From the NCBI GenBank assembly GCA_921293015.1, contig OV121088.1, forward strand, positions 38,006,836-38,070,835: DNA of 64,000 bases, given 5' to 3'. The notes beneath the pieces are model-generated. The model was not told the DNA's origin. It was given only the letters and a program-made list of their open reading frames with translations, and made no database searches. Position 1 is the first letter of the stretch; each line of letters begins with the position of its first letter. This document shows positions 24,398-36,670 of this stretch, in pieces. The position numbers and the translations under genes are program-made. Source of the DNA: Phorcus lineatus. Taxonomy: Eukaryota > Mollusca > Gastropoda > Trochida > Trochidae.

Positions 24398-24725
24398 CTG
24401 TTTATTACCGAAGTCGAAAAATCAGAAACTAATCAAAATCAACATCCCAGCATCGGCAAGGGCGCATTTGGACACAACGTCATAGGCAAACTGTGATGTC
24501 AAAGCATTGTTTTTTGACGTGACGTCTCAATTAAAAAAGTGACATTTTGCCCTAGGGTATTGTATGGAAAATATGAACCCCGATATGATTGCCCTATTAG
24601 GTAATAAAAATGATTATCATGAATGCATATTGAAACTAAGGATATCCATGATTATACATATTAACAATAAACAGGTGACAACAATAAGGTGAAAATACAC
24701 AGTGAAAATATCTCAGGTAGAAATA

Positions 24726-24770
24726 CATCCCACTTGATTAAGGAGAAAGCATTTACTTCAGAACATCGTG
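24726..24770 (+). repeat. Diverged second copy of the CTGATGAAGG-type repeat
   Basis: Reads ACATCCCACTTGATTAAGGA ... TTACTTCAGAACATCG, about 80% like 18148-18200. Similarity stops a few bases beyond. Confidence 0.4.
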
Positions 24771-26404
24771 CATTTCTGAAAATCATATCTTTTCAAATGA
24801 ATTCACATAAATATATTTTGTAATATAACATAGACATATTTATCACAAACACCAAACGAGGACGTAGGATATCGATATTCATATTAAAAAGTCTTAAAAA
24901 CTAAATATATTGTATTGAAAGGAAGTAAATGACATATGAAAAAATTCAAGATGGATGACTTTTAAAAAATTATTGTTCAATATGGAAATAGAAATCAATT
25001 TATATCCCTTAAAGCAACCCAAAAAGTTTTTTAGATTTGAATATGAAATAAATGTATCAATAAAATACTTTATAGAAAATAAACATAGTCTGTTATCTGT
25101 GTAGTTTTTAACATAAGAAAAAAAACACACATGGAGTTCTTAATGGATATTAACTAAACTTAAAATCTTATAATATAATCTTTTTCAGAACATTTGCCTC
25201 ACTTCAAAGCACAACTTCCTGAATGTCGCACTAGTTTTGTCAGGTACTTATAGGTGTGAATTCACAATGAACAGGAAAACATGATAAAAATATACGTTAA
25301 ATCACATCTTACACCTAGTCACATGCCTTTGCCTTGTGGGGTTTGCATACACAATACACCATTATACTCCGCAAACAGTATGTGGTCTTAAAACAATGTA
25401 TGAAAATATTTGAGCGGGATAAAATGTAATTTTTGTTTTTCCCAAATATAACACATATTACAAACTTATTGAAAATTATGAAATAAAAACTGAAATACAT
25501 GAAGAGGATAATAATCTTGATAACTTTTGTATCAAAATTAATTTTTTGTCCAACAGAGTATGTTAACCTGATGAATCACTTCACCAAAAAGCTGTTTTGA
25601 GTTTGAATAACATGTTTTTTAACCTTATATGACCTTCAAAGATGCAAAATAATGACCATAAAAAATATGTCAAGCTAAACTATATCAACCTAAAACTTTG
25701 AAGATTTTTAAACAATATATAAACTCTATAAAGCCGAATATGTCTGGTAAAATGGAATTAAATGATTAACAAGAACAATATATTTTCATGATAGAAAAAG
25801 AAATATGAAATGGCAGGTATGTCAAAATAGAGAACATACCTGTCTACACCTGATCTAAAAGTACTCTGTGCGTTTCCTCTTTGATGATTAGGCCAGTGGC
25901 AGGGTACCTGGTTATTTGGAGTAGGTTTGTGCATATACACAATACTTAGTAGGTGATGAAACAATGACGTTTGTTTGATGTTTATATGTCCGAAAATATC
26001 ACCCTTGGAGGATAAAACAATAGATGGACCGAACATATGTTTTCTTGGGATAAAAATAAGGATCATGATGATATTCTGTTGTTAAAGTGCAGGAAATTGT
26101 TGAGAGTAAGATCAAGACTAAAAAAATTACTTCTTAAGAAAAGGCAATACAAAATAAATGAAAATATCAGGTAATTTTTTAATTTCAAAGGAACTCATTT
26201 AGCCATACTTCTTCCTCAGGGATTTAAAGTTTTCAAGCTTTTTTAGACGTACAACTCCCCAAGTGATTCAAAATAACAAGATTTAACTTAACAAAATGAG
26301 TTTATACACATGAAGGCTCATACTTCAGCGGTGTATAGATTGACATAATATCCATATGTATCTCAAAGATATTTTCAAAAAGGGGGTAAGTAGAGTGTTC
26401 GGAA

Positions 26405-26428
26405 CCCCCCCCCCCCCCCCCCCCCCCC
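26405..26428. repeat. Poly-C tract (24 bp)
   Basis: Longest homopolymer in the window, followed by TCCTCCTTC. Likely polymorphic. Confidence 0.95.
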
Positions 26429-28255
26429 TCCTCCTTCGGACCTATAGATATCATGTCTTCATTAAGTGACATTTTTTAAAATCCAATTTCTTCATCATTT
26501 ACATGGTTACAAAATATAAGAAACTTGATACCCATACATAATGTATGTTCCTCAGACACATCAAATTAGACATATAAATTCCTAAGCGATCTAAGATTTT
26601 ACTTAACAAAATGAATTTCTATCTGATTCTTCATCTAATAAAGATTATACTGAATGTGAAATTTGGCTTTGTAGAGTATGTCATAATATTCATATACATG
26701 TGTCTTAAAGATATTACAAGGGTAAGGGGAGTATTTACCAAAGATACCAACAGACACAACAAAAATATATTTTAAAAAACAGGTGGAGTCTGAATATTTC
26801 CCCAATCATCCGAACTTAACATTTCACTTCAAGATATTTCCACTCCTACATATTTGAAACTCCACTTACCCTGAGCGAGTTGCTCCGATGACAATCCACA
26901 CACTAATGGTGTCGCTAGCGCATGTTTCAAATACTTCACAGCCAATTACCTATACACTTCGCTAACGAAGTTCACTCTAAAACTTACAGGTAAATGATGC
27001 AAATATTGTCAGGTGGGAGCCGAACGTCTTCTCTCTCTCAAATAGCCTTGGGGGATACTCTATATGAAGTCACCAACCAAATAATCCCCACTAACAGAAC
27101 TGATTGACATCGCTAGCAAGAGGATACAAAATAAATATTGTGTTTTAATTAATCTTGTATCATTTTTTGGAAAATCTAATCAGTCTTGCTATTGATATAA
27201 TATTTTTGTTGCAGAATGGAAGGTAAATCTGTCATTTATGTTGACATCCCTGCCAACATTGAAACAAGTCATTTCTCCATGACATGCTATATTGATTAAG
27301 TATGGGTACAATGTTGAACTGTATAACCTGTTGTATTACAATATTGTCTTATCATTGTCTTAGATTCTTGAAACAATGTGTGAACTTTCAAATACAGTGT
27401 AGTACCTATTATGCTTAATGAAAAGGTTTATATGTTTCTCTGGCAATTTTTTTCCCAAACTTTCAGACTTCATTTTTATAATAAATGAATAGAAATAGAA
27501 ATAATGATGGGATAGAGCCTTTATCTTTTTATAAGGAAAATATCTTGGAATGTGTTTCCAGTTGCAAGAACTGTATAAAATATGTTTCAATAGTCGCATT
27601 TTTATGGGCAAATGGACGATTGGGTTTAGCAATTATGACACAAAATACTTATAAAATATCTCATATAAAGACAAAAAAAGGTGTCACATACACAAATTAA
27701 AGCAATATACCCGAAACATTTACTTTTTATAGTCTTTTCATAACAAGAACAACATGGTACAGGAATTCAATTTTTTCAAGTCTTGTATGAATTATGAAAA
27801 AGATTGGACTGATAATTGCATGGTGTTTCATTTAAAAGTTATGGTTGAACTAAGTCACACAGATTGCTGTTATGAGCATGTGTTATGTATATATTATATT
27901 ACAAAGGCCAGGGTTTTATGTGGATAATGCAAATAACATGCATGTGGAAGGTGTTTAAACAGCTTGATATCGTAATGTGTGGGTGTCATAGGAATAAAAC
28001 AGCAAGCTTGTGATCTAATGTTATACTGCACTCTGTGCTCGGAATATTAGCGAACTGAATACAGACTAATGCATTGAGCTATAAAACAGTGTGTTGGATA
28101 TACAGAAATCTGCATCATATAAAAAGGACTGAATTTGATCTAATAAATCTTGTTTCGCAATACACAAAATAGAGATGATTTTTTACTCTGATAAATGCTC
28201 ACCTGCAATAAACATCAGTAAATAGGAATAACTAACAAATCTAGATGCCAGGGTG

Positions 28256-28564
28256 ACAGGGGGTGATTTGGGGTTTAATACTTTTTTCAAATTTACCTAA
28301 ATCATAGCTGCTATTACTATTGTGGCAGAAAGCCCGCAGAACCATTGTGGCTATGCATTGCATTGAAACCTGCAAGCATCGGCTGAAACTAGCAAACCAT
28401 TGGTGGCACTGCGCTGAAATTTAGTCTAGCATAGCAACCAAACCTAACTGTGTATAGAACAGTTTTCTACAGTGCACAAATTTGCTGAGCCTCTAGCAGG
28501 AATTGAACCCAGGCGACTTGGTCCGAAGCCAAACGAGCTAACCACTGCACTATCACTCCCCCTC
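28256..28564 (-). mobile_element. tRNA-headed SINE, copy 1
   Basis: Read on the minus strand, the element begins with a tRNA-like head. It has a box-A-like GTGCAGTGGTTAGCTCG and, after CTTCGGACCAAGTCGCC, the box-B-like GGGTTCAATTCC. A body of about 220 bp follows (including GCATAGCCACAATGGTTCTG) and the tail is TTAAACCCCAAATCACC. The other three copies share body and tail, which defines the family. It is non-autonomous and depends on a LINE reverse transcriptase. Confidence 0.85.
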
Positions 28565-28943
28565 TTGAAGCCAAGACAGTATGAGTTAATATTCTAACTC
28601 TAAAAACAGAATTCTTTTCTCTATTCTAATCATGTTCCCACCCAAACTGAAGAGGGCCTTTATCTTATCACATAGACAAATCATAGATAGTGTTACTTAC
28701 AATAAGGAACCAAACCCAAGAGCTAGTATTACTTAACCTTCATCACTATCTACCAAAGTCAACAGCAAAACCTTCATTGACTGTTGAATTTATGTAGAAA
28801 CAATCACAAAATGTACCAAAGACGTTTGAAATTGATGAAATACAATCATTCTGTGCCAATATCATTTTGGTGTGAATATTATGAAATGATACCCCATTAT
28901 CTTTAAAGAACAAAAAGTAAATAGTTAAGCTGAATATACTCAC

Positions 28944-28986
28944 TGTCCATTTGTTTATATCCGATATGTCAGCATAGGAAACTCAC
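28944..28986 (-). other. Recursive-splice-type site with a 43-nt RS-exon candidate
   Basis: Minus strand: a long pyrimidine tract (CATCTTTTTCTCTGTTTTGCAG, 29007-28987) runs straight into GTGAGTTT, so the acceptor AG (28988-28987) is fused to a near-consensus donor. A second consensus donor follows 43 nt later (GGACA|GTGAGTAT, exon end 28944). An acceptor, a reconstituted 5' splice site and a downstream real 5' splice site together form the architecture described for recursive splice sites in long introns. The position, inside the inferred ~40-kb intron between 56688 and 16652, fits. The alternative is an ordinary 43-nt non-coding exon that happens to begin GTGAGT. It has no long ORF (an ATG CTG ACA ... 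TAA frame of 6 codons). Confidence 0.45.
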
Positions 28987-29007
28987 CTGCAAAACAGAGA
29001 AAAAGAT

Positions 29008-30689
29008 GTTGGTAAATATGCCAAAACTGACGCCTTGGTCAAATTAACTCAGAAGTATTTGGACATTACTTGAATGCCTTCCCAACCTTTCTCTGCTTTT
29101 CAACTATACTATCAAAATGCTGAAGAAAACAAAAACTGTATTTACCCATGATTACATTTCCATGGTGTTTTGAAACATGCAAAATTCACTACATATCTTC
29201 GATGACCGATCCAGCAACGCAAAAGGATTTCGTAATTTTTGACATCTCCTTCTCACAGAGTGGATGGTATATACCTGGTAGTGTAATTCAACACTCGACA
29301 CCTCAACCTAATGACCATCCTGATGTTACATTGATAAACTCGTTACAGAATGCCTCATGCCAAAATCCCTTGTCTTTGATAAATTGACATACTCCTTCCG
29401 CAAAGAATGGAAGGGGTAGTTTATGAAAATGTTCGTAAATAAACTGTAGAACAACCAGGACTGAGAAGCACTTACTCAGAAATGAGCAAAAATCAGTCAG
29501 CAAACCAAAATCACAGTTAACTGACCTCTGGATGAATTCCTCTCCAAGGATAGGTTGTTGATCTCAGTGATGCTTCAGAATGATACAAACCAAGAGAGAA
29601 GCACTCGCCAAAAATCAGCGATTTCGAACCTCAAGTGACTGCCCTTGATAGTACGACTGTGACCCCTGAACTAATTCTACCCACCCCTGAAAGACAAAGA
29701 CAGACAGGTAGTTGACCTCAGAGTGCCCTAGTCCATCCCCACCCTATCTCCTGGTCAACAGCTCAACAATTTGAAGATCAAACACAGACTAGAGCCTGTC
29801 ATCAACCACTTGACCATTTAACCAGGTAATACTCCAATCAACCTGGTAGACATGCAGGTGCTTGCTAGGTAGTATGGGTAACTGGGTTATTATGGCATAT
29901 AGATTTCATTTTAATTGATATCAAAAACCAGAGGGCATAACTCAACATGTGACAAAATAATTCTCCAATCAGATCTGACAGGTACAAGATTAGCAGGTGA
30001 TTGTTGGGTAGTTGTGTAGATAACGGTATAATTTGCTAACTCATTGGACAGTTCAATTTATTCTTTAATCACTGAGTTACCAGATTACCTCAGAATTCAT
30101 TTCAACTACATTTTGCTTTTTGTTCTATGGCATAACTGTGATTCATGTAGAAGCAGTTGTGTCTTGTTCTGTATCCAAATTACAGTTCATACATAGACAG
30201 AGAGAGCCATTGTGTGTAGGGAGATTATCTACTTAATGAATCATTCACACCTGGCTTAGCCGTCCTGTGGCTAGGTCTAATTCATTACACACCTATGTCA
30301 CATTGCTATTAACAATTTACACTACAGTTATCTCCAGTTTTTAGTTTCATGTTTTTTCAACATGCAAGCAATATTTGGAACTACTAAACGACAGGTGTTG
30401 GGCAAAACTACATTTTCTGAATTTTTAATCGTTTTTCTATCATAGAAAGAGATTTATTTCAAGTGTAACAATATTGTTGTCAACTCTTGTTCAATATAAT
30501 TTGTATAAGAAAACATAGAAAACTGCTAACCTCTATCTGTTATGTCACAAAAAATGTTTTTATGTCACAGGCCATAAGTTTCTAGAACTCGACTTGAAAC
30601 AATCTTTGCTAGGAATAAGTAATTTGTGCACTTGTGCACATAAGAAAAATATTACACTGATAATGTTTAACCTTAATTTTTTGGTAATA
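29008..30689. other. Intron-like, mixed composition
   Basis: Both strands are open over 29.15-29.5 kb without a recognisable product. A strong minus-strand acceptor (TGTCTTTGTCTTTCAG, near 29688) has no convincing donor within reach. Several CAGGTA motifs at 29.7-30.0 kb. Confidence 0.45.
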
Positions 30690-30775
30690 AAAACTAACTC
30701 TGGCGGGATTTGAAACAGGACCACTCAATCAAAAACTGAACACACCTTCCCTGTGCTATAAAATTTTGGATAGAC
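30690..30775 (-). mobile_element. tRNA-like SINE head relic
   Basis: Minus strand TATAGCACAGGGAAGGTGTG ... GGTCCTGTTTCAAATCCCGCC has the spacing and box-A/box-B-like motifs of a tRNA-derived SINE head, but it is mutated and no shared body follows. It is probably a different, older SINE family. It is not a functional tRNA: the stems do not pair. Confidence 0.4.
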
Positions 30776-30896
30776 GATCTATATAAGAACTATAACACAG
30801 TGCACACATGTACCATTGTCTACAAAAGATTGTAGTTGTTCACCTCCTTTCACCTAAGGGTTTAAAAACCTTCAGAAAATGGATCAAATAACTTAC

Positions 30897-31000
30897 AGGT
30901 TCAGCTCACAAGTAGTTCTGTCATATGCTGGGTGTTCACTCATCTCACTGCTACCTTGGACAAATGATTGTAATCCATCGTCAGAGGAAACATGCCCCAT
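30897..31000 (-). CDS. Candidate alternative first coding exon (34 codons plus 2 nt)
   Basis: Minus strand: TCTAAAATGGGG gives a strong Kozak start at 31000, and the frame stays open to AACCT|GTAAGT, an excellent donor (exon end 30897). The peptide starts MGHVSSDDGLQSFVQGSS and ends CELN. MGxxxS resembles an N-myristoylation signal. Upstream (31000-31150) is a GC-richer, CpG-containing stretch next to a CAGGTR cluster, as expected of a promoter. However, the phase (2) does not join in frame to the exon at 16652; splicing there yields an overlapping out-of-frame ORF with a stop after about 20 further codons. It may therefore be a 5'-UTR exon whose ORF acts as a uORF, the start of a different transcript, or chance. 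Confidence 0.3.
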
Positions 31001-31206
31001 TTTAGAAGAGAGAGAAGAGATATGGAACCCTCCTTGATCTCCTTTATGTCAGAGTAAATACTGTAATCAAGTGAAACACAAACCCTCCGCAAGATTCCTA
31101 AATGTGAAGTGTCACGCTGAGTTGTCTCCGAAGTAGGACTATCTCGACCACTTCGTACCTGGACATTTTACCTGCCCAGGTAGCTCTAACGAACTGAATA
31201 CAGGTA
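31001..31206 (-). promoter_or_regulatory. Promoter-like region upstream of the 30.9-kb candidate exon, with CAGGTR cluster
   Basis: GC-richer than its flanks, with several CpGs. TACCTG at 31156 and 31169 and CAGGTA at 31177 and 31201 fall within 51 bp. It lies immediately 5' (minus strand) of the candidate start codon at 31000. No clear TATA box was seen. Confidence 0.3.
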
Positions 31207-31440
31207 TACTGAGGTGACCATGGTTATTGTTATGTTTGTACAATAATGGGTGGTGCATTTCAAGCCTGGGTTAGTTGATACTTCAATCTTTCGTTGATAC
31301 AATATATCTTTATCTAAATAGATTTTAGGTAAAATGTTTTAAGTGACCAATTTAAAGGAACCAAAACTGGTTAAATCTGTAATAATCAAGGACTGGTCAC
31401 TGGCAAATAGACAAACAATCCTGAAATAATCTGGTAAAAA

Positions 31441-31688
31441 GGTAATAGCAATATTCATACCTGAGCAAACTACCTCAACTACAAGCAGAATACAGGTACT
31501 CTTGCTATTTCCAAAAAAATATACAGAATGTCATGTAAGCTCTAAAAAATGCAGGTAAAGGGTTAATAACAATATTCATACCTGATCAAACTACCTGTCC
31601 ATCTAACGAGCAGAATACAGGTACTCTTGCTATGTCCAAAATATACAGAATGTTGTTGCTGCCATGTAAGCTGTAACAAATGCAGGTT
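31441..31688. repeat. Tandem duplication, ~120-bp unit, two copies
   Basis: 31441-31560 and 31561-31688 share AATATTCATACCTGA, CAAACTACCT, GCAGAATACAGGTACTCTTG, ATATACAGAATG and CATGTAAGCT. Each unit carries several CAGGTA/TACCTG hexamers. Confidence 0.9.
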
Positions 31689-33076
31689 CTCTTTCCTCTA
31701 ACCTACCTCTCCTAACAATGAATTTAGGTAAACTTTCCACAGCCACAGGTTGTTATTTCCTTGTCCCAAAATTATCTCTGTCCCTCCCAGTCATACAACT
31801 TCCTTGATTCCATTTCACCTTTCCTAGGAAACTATCCTATGTCTGAAATTTAAGTGCAACTCTTAACTACATGGAGTTTATCCTTAGAAAGTGTTTAGCG
31901 CTGAGATTTTTAAGTTTGATACCAGCCTATGTGTCTTGAGAGAATTCAAGAACTTCTGATACCGGTAGTCACTATCTTTAAGAGAACAGATAGTCAGCAT
32001 CATCTTTTTGCTATCATTTTCTTACCACTGATTTCCTTTTCTCCATTCAAAATGTATGCGCCTTTCACATTTTAATTTACAAAAGTACAAATGTCCCTGA
32101 GATTTTTTCTTACCACAAGTCAATTCAAGCAGATTACTCACATATTTATTTCATGCACTTATTTTCTTTTATCCTGTGCAATGTCTCCCTAACAATAGTT
32201 CTTCACTTCCTTGTCTAAAGTACATTTCCCTCTCATTTTTATAACTTCTCACATACACACCTTTCTGTATCACAACCTTCATTTCTAGCAACCTGTATGC
32301 TCCTTCCTCTAGAAACAAACAAACAATGCCTTATTCTTTCCCCTCAATCTTCAACTATTCCCTGACATACATTTTCCTAACCCCTTCACTCATACTTACC
32401 AAAGAAACGTCCTCATGACCCCAGCAATCCCCACCTGTAATCTTCCTGTACCATAATGCTAACCTATCAGTGTGGAATGTGTGTTCTCCTTCCATTCACA
32501 AACATTTGCTATCAATGACTGACTAGAAAACATATCTTCTGGTATTTAGGTAAAGGTGGTCTTGTCAACCAATAGATTCAAACCAAAAGATAATCTTAAA
32601 CTTACCTGAGACTTTTAAAAAAATTTATCTGTTACTCTTACCCCTCCACTACCCTCACTCTCTCTGCTATCACCTCACCAACCCATCACCCCCACTCACG
32701 ACCCCCTCACAACCCCCGCTACCCCTGCCACTGACACATGACTCAGTGGACAGTGTACAACAAACAGAGCATGTTGATAGACCTGTAAGTCTTAATGGGA
32801 TTTTCTCTGTCATGTTTTTGTCAAGTATGACACAGGTATTTGACAGGGTGGCCCGCTAAGTCCTTCTCTTTTCTGTATATTTGCTCAAGTGGAATAAAGG
32901 CTTTAGGGAATGGGCAGAGGTATTCAGGCCAAGTCAATGAGTAATTAGGATATGTAAATAGGAGCGGAGGATAATTGAATCTGAATTTCCAATAATTTAT
33001 TATCCTTGTGGCCGACAGAGAATACAGATAGGATAACATACATATTGTTATCCTCATAAAAACATATATATAAAAC
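31689..33076. other. Pyrimidine-rich (plus strand) non-coding stretch
   Basis: From about 31.69 to 32.74 kb the plus strand is strikingly C+T rich. No gene. Confidence 0.55.
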
Positions 33077-33256
33077 TACAGTGGAATCTGTCTATAATGA
33101 CATCTGTCTAATCCGACAATCTGTCTAATCTGACATAATTTTTCAATCCAGGCAGAGCTTCTAAATGACATTGAACATTGACCAATCCGACACTCTGTCT
33201 AAACCAATATTTTTCTCCGGTCCCAGCGAGTGTCAATTTAGACAGATTCCACTGTA
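33077..33256. mobile_element. Tc1/mariner-pogo-type MITE (176 bp) with TA duplication
   Basis: TIRs start CAGTGGAATCTGTCTA at 33079 and end with the complement at 33254 (about 25 bp with two mismatches). TA occurs on each side. The interior repeats TCTGTCTAATC-TGACA several times. CAGT-G termini with TA target sites are typical of pogo/Tigger-like elements. It is too short to encode anything. Confidence 0.85.
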
Positions 33257-36200
33257 TAATCAAACGTAGTAACCCTAAATGAGTAATGGAAAGCCCATGT
33301 ATTTATCTTATTTTCAGATGGTTTTCTCAGGAAGATAACTATTAAATAGCTCTTTAAACGTTTAACCAATTCAGTACAGTTATCAAGATCTCAGTAGAAT
33401 TATGGATATTCTTCAATATTCCCTTCTCTTTATGGACAGAAACATGCATTTTTCCAATTGTTGTTCATATGGTACCACTTTCAGACCTTTTAAGAATTAT
33501 GCAAACGGAAATTGTTTATTAAGAGATTTTCCTGAAAAACTGAGTCAGGAAGTAATTCTGTTACCATGGTAATCTGACACTTCCTGCGTAATCAATCCCC
33601 TCTAACCCAGCCCTCGCCACACAGGGGTTGAGACTTTCTAAGTGTTTTTCTGGATATTTATAATGAGTTATCCAAGCAAAGGCAACCTCGAAGGAACCAT
33701 AAACCAAGAGCTGTTTCTGGTTGATACTGCCTACATAATGTGAAACAGAAATGAGAACGACATCTTGATTACGATAAATGACATTATACTTGGATCCAAA
33801 AGTGCACTTCATACTAACTGATCAAGTCTATCCTAAAACCTGTTTTTAGTCAAATTGTTCATCCACATGTGAAACATGATTTTGAAAAGTTAGTGCTTAG
33901 CCGTCAATAATTACATTTTACATTTTATTGCAAGAGCAGCCACAACATTTTTCAGGTAAAGAATATTTTTACTCTCTCTCTCTCCATATATATATATACT
34001 TACACTGTCCTTGCTTTTCATTGTTATGACATTATTTTTTGGTAACTATGTAACTCTTTGGAGTGAATAATAAAATGAATATATAAATAAAAAGAATATT
34101 AGTATAAGCAGAACTCATTTTAAAAACTCTCAACTGTTCCTCTAATCAGAATTCAACTTGATTGACCTGTTATGGTACAGAATATTTCAGTTTGACTATT
34201 GAGAAAATCATAAAAAAAACAGCAATATTCTTAGCTTAAGAAAGGATCTTTTAAATTTTTGCTCCAGTTTGACAGACGAGTGTTTCGAATACAAAGAGAA
34301 GTGTGTCTCCCCTCGTAACTTAACCATTAGAGGGCTGAAGACAATGACAAATGGCAGAGCGATCAATTACTGATTTTAATGTCCCAGCTCACTTGCAAAT
34401 CAACCATTAAGAGTCTTTGATAAGCATTGTATTGTAGTGATGAACCCAATAAAGACTTCCAGTTGGTTCTTTCCTATTGAAAGTGATTGTGCCTGTTGTT
34501 CTCTTTATTGTGCGTACAAGCGATGTGTAATAAATAACATTGACTGGAAGACAATCAGCAGCGTGTGGGCAACTATAGTCCTCTATGACACCATTCAGGC
34601 CTTTGTGGTTGGTTATACAATGGTTATTTTCCATACATAAAAAGATATTAATGTAAAGAATTTCATGAATGTTAAAGCCCAAATATTCATCTTTTTGCCA
34701 GTTTACATGGACACTTAATACAACAATAGATTTTCACAGTTTTCTTCAATTATTTACAAGTATAACTAGTGACAAAGTTTATAGCCTTACTGTTACAACA
34801 AAAGAGTTCCCTGGAAGTTGATGCTTGATCTTCAGTTCCACAGAATATAAAATAAAGATATTGTCGAGTCAGAAAATTTCTAATTTTCTTATAAGGCCTC
34901 ATATACAATTTTTAAAAATTTGCTTGCCAAATGTTTTCATAGATCATGGTGCATAGACCATTGCCTTGTGGTTGCCTTCATGAGAGATGTTAACATTGTT
35001 TACATAATATCTTACTTCGATCCACAGCTAATTCTATACTAACCGGACAACTTCTTAACCCTCCCGATCCTGGACGGAATAAGTTTTGCCAGTATTCATC
35101 GATTCACGCCTTGCTGCATTTCACCTAAATTTGTGGTAGTGGAGCGCTCACAATGCGGATCCTGAATGGACCAAAAAGTCCAGGTACAGTATACTGAAAA
35201 ACTTGCACAATTAATCTTTATCACCAAGGGCAATATAACATCAGGGTAAATTTGTCGCAACAGTACATTGACAGTAGTTGACACTGATGAACTCAGGAGG
35301 TAATTACACTAGACACCTAGCACCCACCCATGGTAATAAAATACAGGTTCCTTTGTACTGATCTTCTGTGAAGATACTGCAGTTTTGTAAGGACTAGGAT
35401 AATTCATATGATTAGTGTTGATAGCTGCACCAGTACACACATGCCCAGCAGCCAATAGGCAATTACCTGTGATGCACTTTAAGGTGTCCTAGTGCTCTAC
35501 AGGTTGTGTGATGGAGTTGATTAAATGTCACATGTCATAGCACCCATGAAGGTTAAATTTCTACAATGTTATCTTTAACTATTAATTTGTGCTATATACT
35601 TGACAAACTGTCATACATAAAACAACCAATCTAAACACTGAGGTGACCTGAAGTTACTAAGGCAGCCTTAGAGCAAAGTTAAAAGATGGCACTAAGATTA
35701 ACAAGGCAGTAATGTCACAAAGCACCCTTGAGTACTAAGGTTACGACACCGAGTTAAGATAAACTTAGTCCAGGTAAATCTGTGCAAGGTGGGAAATAAA
35801 CAATTTATTCCCATTGGCGTCCATCTTGGATCTTTTGACCCTAGGAATCATAGCAGCTGGTTTACCTGCCCTCCCGATACTAAATGAATAGAGAAAAAAA
35901 CAATTGTCCTCTATATCTTTTGACTCTGATTGTATTTTGTCCCAAGCTATTGTAACCTTCACTATAAAGACACTTTCAACAGTCTGAAGGTCATTGCAGC
36001 TTTCTGCTTTGATGTACACTTCAAGATTGTTTCTCAGACTCATTTCTAAAGAGCTCTTAAAAGGCATGTTTCTTGCTTGTTTGGAAAGTATTTCAACCCC
36101 CATTTACAAATACAAAGAATTCACTGAAGGTACAATTATAGTAAATTGATTTACCTTTATGAAGAATAGACTTGCCTTGGTTGATGGTAAAACAGGTTCT

Positions 36201-36279
36201 TTGACTAAATTGTATATTGTTGACTGGCCCATGTTTCCAATTCTAGGGACATTGAAAAGGGGGGCAGCAGGCTTTCTTT
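33257..36279. other. Non-coding with a few longer frames
   Basis: Minus-strand frames of 83 (33812-33561, true ATG, A at -3) and 112 codons (36103-35765) lack recognisable domains or clear splice context. A CT/TA microsatellite lies at about 33973-33999. 34.4-34.64 kb is open on both strands. Confidence 0.4.
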
Positions 36280-36670
36280 TACCTTATTTATATGAAATAT
36301 ATAGATAGGTATGTTTACTAAGGGTCTGGTACCTTTGGAAAGTATAAGACAGTCTATTTTGTAATGTCTTTCAAGTTGTAATATATAGATAAGTATATGT
36401 ACACTTCTAATTATATACTTATAGTTATCTTCAGGGTTGGCACCTGTAAAGAGATCCAAAAATCCTATCTAGAAGTTTCTCTCTAGTTGTAATGTATAGG
36501 TAACTACGTATACTTAACTTTATTTTAGGCTTTGGTAAATTTAGAAAGACGATAGCGTCTCTTCGGTTGTAATATATTGTTGGGTATAAATATTCAATAA
36601 TTTTGAATCTATATTTTGGTTTAGGCACCTGTTAAGAGACTATAAGAGAGTCTATCTAGTAGTGTCATTC
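36280..36670. repeat. Degenerate tandem repeat, ~80-115-bp unit, about 4 units
   Basis: TTGTAATATATAGATAAGTA-like segments at about 36375, 36488 and 36566, plus a partial one near 36290, each followed by a GGC/TACCTGT-AAGAGA-type block and TCTATCT. Strongly diverged. Confidence 0.7.

Larger units (their letters stand above)
23536..28255. other. Non-coding AT-rich sequence
   Basis: Holds the 24.3-kb palindrome, the 24.7-kb short repeat and the 24-bp poly-C. A second acceptor/donor fusion, TTTATTGCAG|GTGAGC (minus, about 28203), is weaker than the 28.99-kb site. No gene recognised. Confidence 0.55.

Noticed and set aside
28203..28215. Second fused acceptor/donor TTTATTGCAG|GTGAGC
   Set aside because: The pyrimidine tract is poor; CAGGTG is common in this window, so chance is likely.
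29303..29503. 66-residue minus-strand frame overlapping a 79-residue plus-strand frame
   Set aside because: Neither has splice context or a family match.
30690..30775. tRNA gene
   Set aside because: Has box-like motifs but stems do not pair; treated as a SINE head relic.
33561..33812. 83-codon minus-strand frame with ATG and A at -3
   Set aside because: No homology I recognise and no supporting signals.
34407..34682. Region open on both strands
   Set aside because: Double-strand openness with TTG/AT-type starts is not evidence of coding; at most a conserved non-coding element.
35765..36103. 112-codon minus-strand frame
   Set aside because: No recognisable domain and no splice or promoter context; length is within chance for AT-rich sequence of this size.
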